Origin: Elymus sibiricus
Lineage: Eukaryota; Streptophyta; Magnoliopsida; Poales; Poaceae
Length of the DNA: 64,000 nucleotides
Assembly: GCA_039707655.1 (NCBI GenBank)
Contig: CM077673.1
Coordinates: forward strand, 4,412,001-4,476,000
Reading direction: 5' to 3'
The notes under the pieces: model-generated
The model's database searches: none
Seen by the model: only the letters and a program-made list of their open reading frames with translations
What the model was told of the DNA's origin: nothing
Made by a program: the position numbers and the translations under genes
Part shown: positions 23,501 through 36,137 of the stretch, piece by piece
How positions within the stretch are numbered: position 1 is the first letter of the stretch
Layout of the letters: each line of letters opens with the position of its first letter

Positions 23501-25345
23501 GGCGAGGTCCCCGTAAGCGGACCCCATGGTTCCCCGAACGTTTCGATCGTCCCGAGACAAAAAATCAGTAAGTGATAGCATAAAAAACTGGCCGGAACAG
23601 ACAAAATCTGCTAGTTTTGGCGAGGTCCCGATAATTGGTCCACGGGCTTCCCCGAATGTTCGGACGGCCACGACAACCAAAAAAACAGTGAATAATAGCA
23701 TAGAAATCTGGTCAGAATGGATAAAATCTGCGAGTTTTGGCGAGGTCCCCGTAAGGGGACCCCGGGGTTCCCCGAACATTTGGATCGCCCCGGGACCCAT
23801 AATCAGAGAGTAATAGCATAGAAAACAGGTAAGAATGGACCAAATCTGCGAGTTTTGGCGATGTCACCGTAACCGGTCCACGGGCTTCCCCGAACGTTCG
23901 GACGACCAAGACAACCAAAAAACAGTGAATAATAGCACAGAAAGCTAGTAAGAATGGACTAAATCTGCGAGTTTTGGCAAGGTCCCCGTAACCGGACCCC
24001 GGGCTTCCCCGAATGTTCGGACGACCACTACAACCAAAAAACAGTGAATAATAGCATAGAAAACCGGTAAGAATGGACCAAATCTGCGAGTTTTGGCAAG
24101 GTCCCCGTAACCGGACCCCGGGCATCCCGAAATGTTGGGACGACCACAACAACCAAAAACAGTGAATAATAGCATAGAAAACAGGTAAGAATGGACCAAA
24201 TCTGCGAGTTTTGGCGAGGTCCCCGTAAGCGGACCCCATGGTTCCCCGAACGTTTCGATCGTCCCGAGACCCAAAATCAGTGAGTAATAGCATAGAAAAC
24301 TGGCCGGAAAAAGACAAAATCTGCTAGTTTTGGCGAGGTCCCGGTAACCGGTCCACGGGCTTCCCCGAATGTTCGGACGGCCACGACAACCAAAAAAACA
24401 GTGAATAATAGCATAGAAATCTGGTCAGAATGGACAAAATCTGCGAGTTTTGGCGAGGTCCCCGTAAGCGGACCCCGGGGTTCCACAAACATTTGGATCG
24501 CCTCGGGACCAATAATCAGAGAGTAATAGCATAGAAAACAGGTAAGAATTGACCACATCTGCGAGTTTTGGCGATGTCACCGTAACCGTTCCACGGGCTT
24601 CCCCGAACGTTCGGACGACCATGACAACCAAAAAACAGTGAATAATAGAACAGGAAACTAGTAAGAATGGACCAAATCTGAGTTTTGGCGAGGTCCCCGT
24701 AACCGGACCCCGGACTTCCCCGAACGTTCGGACGACCACGACAACCAAAAAACAGTGAATAATAGCATAGAAAACTAGTAAGAATGGACCAAATCTGCGA
24801 GTTTTGGCAAGGTCCCCGTAACCGGACCCCGGGCATTCCCAAATGTTGGGACGACCACAACAACCAAAAACAGTGAATACTAGCATAGAAAACAGGTAAG
24901 AATGGACCAAATCTGCGAGTTTTGGCGAGGTCCCCGTAAGCGGACCCCATGGTTCCCCGAACGTTTCGATCGTCCCGAGACCCAAAATCAGTAAGTAATA
25001 GCATAAAAAACTGGCCGGAACAGACAAAATCTGCTAGTTTTGGCGAGGTCCCGATAATTGGTCCACGGGCTTCCCCGAATGTTCGGACGGCCACGACAAC
25101 CAAAAAAACAGTGAATAATAGCATAGAAATCTGGTCAGAATGGACAAAAACTGCGAGTTTTGGCGAGGTCCCCGTAAGGGGACCCCGGGGTTCCCCGAAC
25201 ATTTGGATCGCCCCGGGACCCATAATCAGAGAGTAATAGCATAGAAAACAGGTAAGAATGGACCAAATCTGCGAGTTTTGGCGATGTCACCGTAACCGGT
25301 CCACGGGCTTCCCCGAACGTTCGGACGACCAAGACAACCAAAAAA
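17520..25345 (+). repeat. 1423-bp 12-mer HOR subarray
   Basis: Units start at 17520, 18943, 20366, 21789 and 23923, each with AGAAAGCTAGTAAG and GGACTAAATCTGCG in class 1. The first hexamer of a unit has CCACTACAACC in class 1 and GAAATGTTGGG in class 2. The second hexamer has class 1' with the 2-bp deletion, GAATACTAGC and GTCCCGATAATTGG in class 4. The period is 1423 bp except for the unit at 21789, which has an added 711 bp. In units 17520-21789 class 2 of the second hexamer reads GGACACAATCTG and GGGCATTCGC; in the last unit it reverts to GGACCAAATC and GGCATTCCC. Confidence 0.9.
21789..23922 (+). repeat. 12-mer unit with internal 711-bp duplication (18-mer)
   Basis: A rare change, CAGTGAGTATTAGC in place of CAGTGAGTAATAGC, occurs at 22150 and again at 22861, 711 bp apart. 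The intervening six monomers are duplicated. At the junction (about 22847-22861) the sequence reads GAGACAAAAAATC, typical before class 4 of the second hexamer, joined to GTGAGTATTAGC from the first hexamer. That is the recombination joint. Confidence 0.88.
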
Positions 25346-28300
25346 CAGTGAATAATAGCACAGAAAACTAGTAAGAATGGACCAAATCTGCGAGTTTTGG
25401 CGAGGTCCCCGTAACCGGACCCCGGGCTACCCCGAACGTTCGGACGACCACGACAACCAAAAAACAGTGAATAATAGCATAGAAAACTGGTAAGAATGGA
25501 CCAAATCTGTGAGTTTTGGCAAGGTCCCCGTAACCGGTCCCCGGGCATCCCCAAATGTTGGGACGACCACAACAACCAAAAACAGTGAATAATAGCGTAG
25601 AAAACAGGTAAGAATGGACCAAATCTGCGAGTTTTGGCGAGGTCCCCGTAAACGGACCCCATGGTTCCCCGAACGTTTCGATCGTCCCGAGACCCAAAAT
25701 CAGTGAGTAATAGCATAGAAAACTGGCCGGAAAAGACAAAATCTGCTAGTTTTGGCGAGGTCCCGGTAACCGGTCCACGGGCTTCCCCGAATGTTCGGAC
25801 GGCCACGACAACCAAAAAAACAGTGAATAATAGCATAGAAATCTGGTCAGAATGGACAAAATCTGCGAGTTTTGGCGAGGTCCCCGTAAGCGGACCCCGG
25901 GGTTCCACAAACATTTGGATCGCCCCGGGACCAATAATCAGAGAGTAATAGCATAGAAAACAGGTAAGAATTGACCACATCTGCGAGTTTTGGCGATGTC
26001 ACCGTAACCGTTCCACGGGCTTCCCCGAACGTTCGGACGACCATGACAACCAAAAAACAGTGAATAATAGAACAGGAAACTAGTAAGAATGGACCAAATC
26101 TGAGTTTTGGCGAGGTCCCCGTAACCGGACCCCGGGCTTCCCCGAACGTTCGGACGACCACGACAACCAAAAAACAGTGAATAATAGCATAGAAAACTAG
26201 TAAGAATGGACCAAATCTGCGAGTTTTGGCAAGGTCCCCGTAACCAGACCCCGGGCATTCCCAAATGTTGGGACGACCACAACAACATGAAACAGTGAAT
26301 ACTAGCATAGCAAACAGGTAAGAATGGACCAAATCTGCGAGTTTTGGCGAGGTCCCCATAAGCGGACCCCATGGTTCCCCGAACGTTTCGATCGTCCCGA
26401 GACCCAAAATCAGTAAGTAATAGCATAAAAAACTGGCCGGAACAGACAAAATCTACTAGTTTTGGCGAGGTCCCGATAATTGGTCCACGGGCTTCCCCGA
26501 ATGTTCGGACGGCCACGACAACCAAAAAAACAGTGAATAATAGCATAGAAATCTGGTCAGAATGGACAAAATCTGCGAGTTTTGGCGAGGTCCCCGTAAG
26601 GGGACCCCGGGGTTCCCCGAACATTTGGATCGCCCCGGGACCCATAATCAGAGAGTAATAGCATAGAAAACAGGTAAGAATGGACCAAATCTGCGAGTTT
26701 TGGTGATGTCACCGTAACCGGTCCACGGGCTTCCCCGAACGTTCGGACGACCAAGACAACCAAAAAACAGTGAATAATAGCACAGAAAACTAGTAAGAAT
26801 GGACCAAATCTGCGAGTTTTGGCGAGGTCCCCGTAACCGGACCCCGGGCTTCCCCGAACGTTCGGACGACCACGACAACCAAAAAACAGTGAATAATAGC
26901 ATAGAAAACTGGTAAGAATGGACCAAATCTGCGAGTTTTGGCAAGGTCCCCGTAACCGGTCCCCGGGCATCCCCAAATGTTGGGACGACCACAACAACCA
27001 AAAACAGTGAATAATAGCGTAGAAAACAGGTAAGAATGGACCAAATCTGCGAGTTTTGGCGAGGTCCCCGTAAACGGACCCCATGGTTCCCCGAACGTTT
27101 CGATCGTCCCGAGACCCAAAATCAGTGAGTAATAGCATAGAAAACTGGCCGGAAAAGACAAAATCTGCTAGTTTTGGCGAGGTCCCGGTAACCGGTCCAC
27201 GGGCTTCCCCGAATGTTCGGACGGCCACGACAACCAAAAAACAGTGAATAATAGCACAGAAAACTAGTAAGAATGGACCAAATCTGCGAGTTTTGGCGAG
27301 GTCCCCGTAACCGGACCCCGGGCTTCCCCGAACGTTCGGACGACCACGACAACCAAAAAACAGTGAATAATAGCATAGAAAACTGGTAAGAATGGACCAA
27401 ATCTGCGAGTTTTGGCAAGGTCCCCGTAACCGGTCCCCGGGCATCCCCAAATGTTGGGACGACCACAACAACCAAAAACAGTGAATAATAGCGTAGAAAA
27501 CAGGTAAGAATGGACCAAATCTGCGAGTTTTGGCGAGGTCCCCGTAAACGGACCCCATGGTTCCCCGAACGTTTCGATCGTCCCGAGACCCAAAATCAGT
27601 GAGTAATAGCATAGAAAACTGGCCGGAAAAGACAAAATCTGCTAGTTTTGGCGAGGTCCCGGTAACCGGTCCACGGGCTTCCCCGAATGTTCGGACGGCC
27701 ACGACAACCAAAAAAACAGTGAATAATAGCATAGAAATCTGGTCAGAATGGACAAAATCTGCGAGTTTTGGCGAGGTCCCCGTAAGGGGACCCCGGGGTT
27801 CCCCGAACATTTGGATCGCCCCGGGACCCATAATCAGAGAGTAATAGCATAGAAAACAGGTAAGAATGGACCAAATCTGCGAGTTTTGGTGATGTCACCG
27901 TAACCGGTCCACGGGCTTCCCCGAACGTTCGGACGACCAAGACAACCAAAAAACAGTGAATAATAGCACAGAAAACTAGTAAGAATGGACCAAATCTGCG
28001 AGTTTTGGCGAGGTCCCCGTAACCGGACCCCGGGCTTCCCCGAACGTTCGGACGACCACGACAACCAAAAAACAGTGAATAATAGCATAGAAAACTGGTA
28101 AGAATGGACCAAATCTGCGAGTTTTGGCAAGGTCCCCGTAACCGGTCCCCGGGCATCCCCAAATGTTGGGACGACCACAACAACCAAAAACAGTGAATAA
28201 TAGCGTAGAAAACAGGTAAGAATGGACCAAATCTGCGAGTTTTGGCGAGGTCCCCGTAAACGGACCCCATGGTTCCCCGAACGTTTCGATCGTCCCGAGA

Positions 28301-30444
28301 CCCAAAATCAGTGAGTAATAGCATAGAAAACTGGCCGGAAAAGACAAAATCTGCTAGTTTTGGCGAGGTCCCGGTAACCGGTCCACGGGCTTCCCCGAAT
28401 GTTCGGACGGCCACGACAACCAAAAAACAGTGAATAATAGCACAGAAAACTAGTAAGAATGGACCAAATCTGCGAGTTTTGGCGAGGTCCCCGTAACCGG
28501 ACCCCGGGCTTCCCCGAACGTTCGGACGACCACGACAACCAAAAAACAGTGAATAATAGCATAGAAAACTGGTAAGAATGGACCAAATCTGCGAGTTTTG
28601 GCAAGGTCCCCGTAACCGGTCCCCGGGCATCCCCAAATGTTGGGACGACCACAACAACCAAAAACAGTGAATAATAGCGTAGAAAACAGGTAAGAATGGA
28701 CCAAATCTGCGAGTTTTGGCGAGGTCCCCGTAAACGGACCCCATGGTTCCCCGAACGTTTCGATCGTCCCGAGACCCAAAATCAGTGAGTAATAGCATAG
28801 AAAACTGGCCGGAAAAGACAAAATCTGCTAGTTTTGGCGAGGTCCCGGTAACCGGTCCACGGGCTTCCCCGAATGTTCGGACGGCCACGACAACCAAAAA
28901 AACAGTGAATAATAGCATAGAAATCTGGTCAGAATGGACAAAATCTGCGAGTTTTGGCGAGGTCCCCGTAAGGGGACCCCGGGGTTCCCCGAACATTTGG
29001 ATCGCCCCGGGACCCATAATCAGAGAGTAATAGCATAGAAAACAGGTAAGAATGGACCAAATCTGCGAGTTTTGGTGATGTCACCGTAACCGGTCCACGG
29101 GCTTCCCCGAACGTTCGGACGACCAAGACAACCAAAAAACAGTGAATAATAGCACAGAAAACTAGTAAGAATGGACCAAATCTGCGAGTTTTGGCGAGGT
29201 CCCCGTAACCGGACCCCGGGCTTCCCCGAACGTTCGGACGACCACGACAACCAAAAAACAGTGAATAATAGCATAGAAAACTGGTAAGAATGGACCAAAT
29301 CTGCGAGTTTTGGCAAGGTCCCCGTAACCGGTCCCCGGGCATCCCCAAATGTTGGGACGACCACAACAACCAAAAACAGTGAATAATAGCGTAGAAAACA
29401 GGTAAGAATGGACCAAATCTGCGAGTTTTGGCGAGGTCCCCGTAAACGGACCCCATGGTTCCCCGAACGTTTCGATCGTCCCGAGACCCAAAATCAGTGA
29501 GTAATAGCATAGAAAACTGGCCGGAAAAGACAAAATCTGCTAGTTTTGGCGAGGTCCCGGTAACCGGTCCACGGGCTTCCCCGAATGTTCGGACGGCCAC
29601 GACAACCAAAAAACAGTGAATAATAGCACAGAAAACTAGTAAGAATGGACCAAATCTGCGAGTTTTGGCGAGGTCCCCGTAACCGGACCCCGGGCTTCCC
29701 CGAACGTTCGGACGACCACGACAACCAAAAAACAGTGAATAATAGCATAGAAAACTGGTAAGAATGGACCAAATCTGCGAGTTTTGGCAAGGTCCCCGTA
29801 ACCGGTCCCCGGGCATCCCCAAATGTTGGGACGACCACAACAACCAAAAACAGTGAATAATAGCGTAGAAAACAGGTAAGAATGGACCAAATCTGCGAGT
29901 TTTGGCGAGGTCCCCGTAAACGGACCCCATGGTTCCCCGAACGTTTCGATCGTCCCGAGACCCAAAATCAGTGAGTAATAGCATAGAAAACTGGCCGGAA
30001 AAGACAAAATCTGCTAGTTTTGGCGAGGTCCCGGTAACCGGTCCACGGGCTTCCCCGAATGTTCGGACGGCCACGACAACCAAAAAAACAGTGAATAATA
30101 GCATAGAAATCTGGTCAGAATGGACAAAATCTGCGAGTTTTGGCGAGGTCCCCGTAAGGGGACCCCGGGGTTCCCCGAACATTTGGATCGCCCCGGGACC
30201 CATAATCAGAGAGTAATAGAATAGAAAACAGGTAAGAATGGACCAAATCTGCGAGTTTTGGTGATGTCACCGTAACCGGTCCACGGGCTTCCCCGAACGT
30301 TCGGACGACCAAGACAACCAAAAAACAGTGAATAATAGCACAGAAAACTAGTAAGAATGGACCAAATCTGCGAGTTTTGGCGAGGTCCCCGTAACCGGAC
30401 CCCGGGCTTCCCCGAACGTTCGGACGACCACGACAACCAAAAAA
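25346..30444 (+). repeat. 5099-bp segmental unit, copy 1
   Basis: This block is one 1422-bp 12-mer (25346-26767), then three 10-mers (26768-30325) and a single class 1 monomer (30326-30444). Class 1 monomers at 25346, 26768, 27242 and 27954 reappear at +5099 (30445, 31867, 32341, 33053). Rare changes such as GTCCCCATAAGCGG, AGCATAGCAAACAGG and ATCTACTAGTTTT are shared at 26.3-26.5 kb and 31.4-31.6 kb. An oddity not shared is ACAACATGAAACAG near 26285, where ACAACCAAAAACAG is expected. Confidence 0.85.
26768..30325 (+). repeat. 1186-bp 10-mer HOR, three near-identical copies
   Basis: Units are 26768-27953, 27954-29139 and 29140-30325. Each is a 474-bp four-monomer block (classes 1, 2, 3 and a class 4 with a six-A tail) followed by a full 712-bp hexamer; classes 5 and 6 are missing between them. 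Markers are AATAGCGTAG at the start of class 3, GTAAACGGACCCC in class 3 and GTAAGGGGACCCC in class 5. I saw only isolated differences between copies, for example AGAATAG for AGCATAG at about 30219. Further copies are at 31867-33052, 34952-36137 and 36257-37442. Confidence 0.92.
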
Positions 30445-30563
30445 CAGTGAATAATAGCACAGAAAACTAGTAAGAATGGACCAAATCTGCGAGTTTTGGC
30501 GAGGTCCCCGTAACCGGACCCCGGGCTTCCCCGAACGTTCGGACGACCACGACAACCAAAAAA
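30326..30563 (+). repeat. Tandem duplication of a single class 1 monomer
   Basis: Two class 1 monomers with AATAGCACAG and ACTAGTAAG stand next to each other (30326-30444, 30445-30563), which breaks the six-class order. The joint is also the boundary between the two 5099-bp units. Similar doublets are at 33053-33290 and 36138-36375. Confidence 0.88.
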
Positions 30564-33171
30564 CAGTGAATAATAGCATAGAAAACTGGTAAGAATGGAC
30601 CAAATCTGCGAGTTTTGGCAAGGTCCCCGTAACCGGTCCCCGGGCATCCCCAAATGTTGGGACGACCACAACAACCAAAAACAGTGAATAATAGCGTAGA
30701 AAACAGGTAAGAATGGACCAAATCTGCGAGTTTTGGCGAGGTCCCCGTAAACGGACCCCATGGTTCCCCGAACGTTTCGATCGTCCCGAGACCCAAAATC
30801 AGTGAGTAATAGCATAGAAAACTGGCCGGAAAAGACAAAATCTGCTAGTTTTGGCGAGGTCCCGGTAACCGGTCCACGGGCTTCCCCGAATGTTCGGACG
30901 GCCACGACAACCAAAAAAACAGTGAATAATAGCATAGAAATCTGGTCAGAATGGACAAAATCTGCGAGTTTTGGCGAGGTCCCCGTAAGCGGACCCCGGG
31001 GTTCCACAAACATTTGGATCGCCCCGGGACCAATAATCAGAGAGTAATAGCATAGAAAACAGGTAAGAATTGACCACATCTGCGAGTTTTGGCGATGTCA
31101 CCGTAACCGTTCCACGGGCTTCCCCGAACGTTCGGACGACCATGACAACCAAAAAACAGTGAATAATAGAACAGGAAACTAGTAAGAATGGACCAAATCT
31201 GAGTTTTGGCGAGGTCCCCGTAACCGGACCCCGGGCTTCCCCGAACGTTCGGACGACCACGACAACCAAAAAACAGTGAATAATAGCATAGAAAACTAGT
31301 AAGAATGGACCAAATCTGCGAGTTTTGGCAAGGTCCCCGTAACCAGACCCCGGGCATTCCCAAATGTTGGGACGACCACAACAACCAAAAACAGTGAATA
31401 CTAGCATAGCAAACAGGTAAGAATGGACCAAATCTGCGAGTTTTGGCGAGGTCCCCATAAGCGGACCCCATGGTTCCCCGAACGTTTCGATCGTCCCGAG
31501 ACCCAAAATCAGTAAGTAATAGCATAAAAAACTGGCCGGAACAGACAAAATCTACTAGTTTTGGCGAGGTCCCGATAATTGGTCCACGGGCTTCCCCGAA
31601 TGTTCGGACGGCCACGACAACCAAAAAAACAGTGAATAATAGCATAGAAATCTGGTCAGAATGGACAAAATCTGCGAGTTTTGGCGAGGTCCCCGTAAGG
31701 GGACCCCGGGGTTCCCCGAACATTTGGATCGCCCCGGGACCCATAATCAGAGAGTAATAGCATAGAAAACAGGTAAGAATGGACCAAATCTGCGAGTTTT
31801 GGTGATGTCACCGTAACCGGTCCACGGGCTTCCCCGAACGTTCGGACGACCAAGACAACCAAAAAACAGTGAATAATAGCACAGAAAACTAGTAAGAATG
31901 GACCAAATCTGCGAGTTTTGGCGAGGTCCCCGTAACCGGACCCCGGGCTTCCCCGAACGTTCGGACGACCACGACAACCAAAAAACAGTGAATAATAGCA
32001 TAGAAAACTGGTAAGAATGGACCAAATCTGCGAGTTTTGGCAAGGTCCCCGTAACCGGTCCCCGGGCATCCCCAAATGTTGGGACGACCACAACAACCAA
32101 AAACAGTGAATAATAGCGTAGAAAACAGGTAAGAATGGACCAAATCTGCGAGTTTTGGCGAGGTCCCCGTAAACGGACCCCATGGTTCCCCGAACGTTTC
32201 GATCGTCCCGAGACCCAAAATCAGTGAGTAATAGCATAGAAAACTGGCCGGAAAAGACAAAATCTGCTAGTTTTGGCGAGGTCCCGGTAACCGGTCCACG
32301 GGCTTCCCCGAATGTTCGGACGGCCACGACAACCAAAAAACAGTGAATAATAGCACAGAAAACTAGTAAGAATGGACCAAATCTGCGAGTTTTGGCGAGG
32401 TCCCCGTAACCGGACCCCGGGCTTCCCCGAACGTTCGGACGACCACGACAACCAAAAAACAGTGAATAATAGCATAGAAAACTGGTAAGAATGGACCAAA
32501 TCTGCGAGTTTTGGCAAGGTCCCCGTAACCGGTCCCCGGGCATCCCCAAATGTTGGGACGACCACAACAACCAAAAACAGTGAATAATAGCGTAGAAAAC
32601 AGGTAAGAATGGACCAAATCTGCGAGTTTTGGCGAGGTCCCCGTAAACGGACCCCATGGTTCCCCGAACGTTTCGATCGTCCCGAGACCCAAAATCAGTG
32701 AGTAATAGCATAGAAAACTGGCCGGAAAAGACAAAATCTGCTAGTTTTGGCGAGGTCCCGGTAACCGGTCCACGGGCTTCCCCGAATGTTCGGACGGCCA
32801 CGACAACCAAAAAAACAGTGAATAATAGCATAGAAATCTGGTCAGAATGGACAAAATCTGCGAGTTTTGGCGAGGTCCCCGTAAGGGGACCCCGGGGTTC
32901 CCCGAACATTTGGATCGCCCCGGGACACATAATCAGAGAGTAATAGCATAGAAAACAGGTAAGAATGGACCAAATCTGCGAGTTTTGGTGATGTCACCGT
33001 AACCGGTCCACGGGCTTCCCCGAACGTTCGGACGACCAAGACAACCAAAAAACAGTGAATAATAGCACAGAAAACTAGTAAGAATGGACCTAATCTGCGA
33101 GTTTTGGCGAGGTCCCCGTAACCGGACCCCGGGCTTCCGCGAACGTTCGGACGACCACGACAACCAAAAAA
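30445..33171 (+). repeat. 5099-bp segmental unit, copy 2 (truncated)
   Basis: This repeats 25346-28072 with offset +5099: a 1422-bp 12-mer at 30445-31866, one 10-mer at 31867-33052 and a class 1 monomer at 33053. Only one 10-mer is present where copy 1 has three. The class 5 end reads GGGACACATAATC in place of GGGACCCATAATC near 32930, a change propagated to about 33760. Confidence 0.85.
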
Positions 33172-33764
33172 CAGTGAATAATAGCACAGAAAACTAGTAA
33201 GAATGGACCAAATCTGCGAGTTTTGGCGAGGTCCCCGTAACCAGACCCCGGGCTTCCCCGAACGTTCGGACGACCACGACAACCAAAAAACAGTGAATAA
33301 TAGCATAGAAAACTGGTAAGAATGGACCAAATCTGCGAGTTTTGGCAAGGTCCCCGTAACCGGTCCCCGGGCATCCCCAAATGTTGGGACGACCACAACA
33401 ACCAAAAACAGTGAATAATAGCGTAGAAAACAGGTAAGAATGGACCAAATCTGCGAGTTTTGGCGAGGTCCCCGTAAACGGACCCCATGGTTCCCCGAAC
33501 GTTTCGATCGTCCCGAGACCCAAAATCAGTGAGTAATAGCATAGAAAACTGGCCGGAAAAGACAAAATCTGCTAGTTTTGGCGAGGTCCCGGTAACCGGT
33601 CCACGGGCTTCCCCGAATGTTCGGACGGCCACGACAACCAAAAAAACAGTGAATAATAGCATAGAAATCTGGTCAGAATGGACAAAATCTGCGAGTTTTG
33701 GCGAGGTCCCCGTAAGGGGACCCCGGGGTTCCCCGAACATTTGGATCGCCCCGGGACACATAAT

Positions 33765-33882
33765 CAGAGAGTAATAGCATAGAAAACAGGTAAGAATGGA
33801 CCAAATCTGCGAGTTTTGGTGATGTCACCGTAACCGGTCCCCGGGCATCCCCAAATGTTGGGACGACCACAACAACCAAAAA
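33765..33882 (+). repeat. Hybrid monomer, class 6 left / class 2 right
   Basis: The left half has AAAACAGGTAAG and GGTGATGTCACCGTAACC of class 6. The right half has GGTCCCCGGGCATCCCC and AAATGTTGGGACG of class 2, and class 3 follows. Two monomers' length has been lost. The exchange is within the shared GTAACCGGTCC stretch. Confidence 0.88.
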
Positions 33883-34357
33883 CAGTGAATAATAGCGTAG
33901 AAAACAGGTAAGAATGGACCAAATCTGCGAGTTTTGGCGAGGTCCCCGTAAACGGACCCCATGGTTCCCCGAACGTTTCGATCGTCCCGAGACCCAAAAT
34001 CAGTGAGTAATAGCATAGAAAACTGGCCGGAAAAGACAAAATCTGCTAGTTTTGGCGAGGTCCCGGTAACCGGTCCACGGGCTTCCCCGAATGTTCGGAC
34101 GGCCACAACAACCAAAAAAACAGTGAATAATAGCATAGAAATCTGGTCAGAATGGACAAAATCTGCGAGTTTTGGCGAGGTCCCCGTAAGGGGACCCCGG
34201 GGTTCCCCGAACATTTGGATCGCCCCGGGACCCATAATCAGAGAGTAATAGCATAGAAAACAGGTAAGAATGGACCAAATCTGCGAGTTTTGGTGATGTC
34301 ACCGTAACCGGTCCACGGGCTTCCCCGAACGTTCGGACGACCAAGACAACCAAAAAA

Positions 34358-34951
34358 CAGTGAATAATAGCACAGAAAACTAGTAAGAATGGACCAAATC
34401 TGCGAGTTTTGGCGAGGTCCCCGTAACCGGACCCCGGGCTTCCCCGAACGTTCGGACGACCACGACAACCAAAAAACAGTGAATAATAGCATAGAAAACT
34501 GGTAAGAATGGACCAAATCTGCGAGTTTTGGCGAGGTCCCCGTAAACGGACCCCATGGTTCCCCGAACGTTTCGATCGTCCCGAGACCCAAAATCAGTGA
34601 GTAATAGCATAGAAAACTGGCCGGAAAAGACAAAATCTGCTAGTTTTGGCGAGGTCCCGGTAACCGGTCCACGGGCTTCCCCGAATGTTCGGACGGCCAC
34701 GACAACCAAAAAAACAGTGAATAATAGCATAGAAATCTGGTCAGAATGGACAAAATCTGCGAGTTTTGGCGAGGTCCCCGTAAGGGGACCCCGGGGTTCC
34801 CCGAACATTTGGATCGCCCCGGGACCCATAATCAGAGAGTAATAGCATAGAAAACAGGTAAGAATGGACCAAATCTGCGAGTTTTGGTGATGTCACCGTA
34901 ACCGGTCCACGGGCTTCCCCGAACGTTCGGACGACCAAGACAACCAAAAAA
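34358..34951 (+). repeat. 5-mer (594 bp) with a 2/3 hybrid monomer
   Basis: Monomers start at 34358 (class 1), 34477 (hybrid), 34595 (4), 34715 (5) and 34833 (6). The hybrid starts as class 2 (AAAACTGGTAAG) and ends as class 3 (GTAAACGGACCCCATGG). An equivalent 5-mer is at 37443-38036, with its hybrid at 37562-37679, 3085 bp further on. Confidence 0.88.
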
Positions 34952-36137
34952 CAGTGAATAATAGCACAGAAAACTAGTAAGAATGGACCAAATCTGCGAG
35001 TTTTGGCGAGGTCCCCGTAACCGGACCCCGGGCTTCCCCGAACGTTCGGACGACCACGACAACCAAAAAACAGTGAATAATAGCATAGAAAACTGGTAAG
35101 AATGGACCAAATCTGCGAGTTTTGGCAAGGTCCCCGTAACCGGTCCCCGGGCATCCCCAAATGTTGGGACGACCACAACAACCAAAAACAGTGAATAATA
35201 GCGTAGAAAACAGGTAAGAATGGACCAAATCTGCGAGTTTTGGCGAGGTCCCCGTAAACGGACCCCATGGTTCCCCGAACGTTTCGATCGTCCCGAGACC
35301 CAAAATCAGTGAGTAATAGCATAGAAAACTGGCCGGAAAAGACAAAATCTGCTAGTTTTGGCGAGGTCCCGGTAACCGGTCCACGGGCTTCCCCGAATGT
35401 TCGGACGGCCACGACAACCAAAAAACAGTGAATAATAGCACAGAAAACTAGTAAGAATGGACCAAATCTGCGAGTTTTGGCGAGGTCCCCGTAACCGGAC
35501 CCCGGGCTTCCCCGAACATTCGGACGACCACGACAACCAAAAAACAGTGAATAATAGCATAGAAAACTGGTAAGAATGGACCAAATCTGCGAGTTTTGGC
35601 AAGGTCCCCGTAACCGGTCCCCGGGCATCCCCAAATGTTGGGACGACCACAACAACCAAAAACAGTGAATAATAGCGTAGAAAACAGGTAAGAATGGACC
35701 AAATCTGCGAGTTTTGGCGAGGTCCCCGTAAACGGACCCCATGGTTCCCCGAACGTTTCGATCGTCCCGAGACCCAAAATCAGTGAGTAATAGCATAGAA
35801 AACTGGCCGGAAAAGACAAAATCTGCTAGTTTTGGCGAGGTCCCGGTAACCGGTCCACGGGCTTCCCCGAATGTTCGGACGGCCACGACAACCAAAAAAA
35901 CAGTGAATAATAGCATAGAAATCTGGTCAGAATGGACAAAATCTGCGAGTTTTGGCGAGGTCCCCGTAAGGGGACCCCGGGGTTCCCCGAACATTTGGAT
36001 CGCCCCGGGACCCATAATCAGAGAGTAATAGCATAGAAAACAGGTAAGAATGGACCAAATCTGCGAGTTTTGGTGATGTCACCGTAACCGGTCCACGGGC
36101 TTCCCCGAACGTTCGGACGACCAAGACAACCAAAAAA

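Larger units (their letters stand above)
33053..36137 (+). repeat. 3085-bp segmental unit, copy 1
   Basis: In order: a class 1 monomer (33053), an irregular 10-mer (33172-34357), a 5-mer (34358-34951) and a regular 10-mer (34952-36137). Its second copy starts at 36138 with the same doublet of class 1 monomers. The 10-mer at 33172 lacks a different dimer from the standard one: it reads 1-2-3-4-5, a 6/2 hybrid, then 3-4-5-6. The block has 26 monomers. Confidence 0.82.

Noticed and set aside
26281..26292. ACAACATGAAACAG as a target-site or insertion scar
   Set aside because: Length is unchanged against the copy at 31380 (ACAACCAAAAACAG). It is a cluster of substitutions or a consensus error, not an insertion.
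26557..27831. Minus-strand open reading frames of 100-424 codons (also at 1723-2760, 27743-29017, 28929-30203, 34741-36015 and others)
   Set aside because: They pass through successive monomers in shifting frames, overlap other frames on both strands, and end at class-specific variants. Their openness follows from a stop-free consensus, and no family motif is visible.
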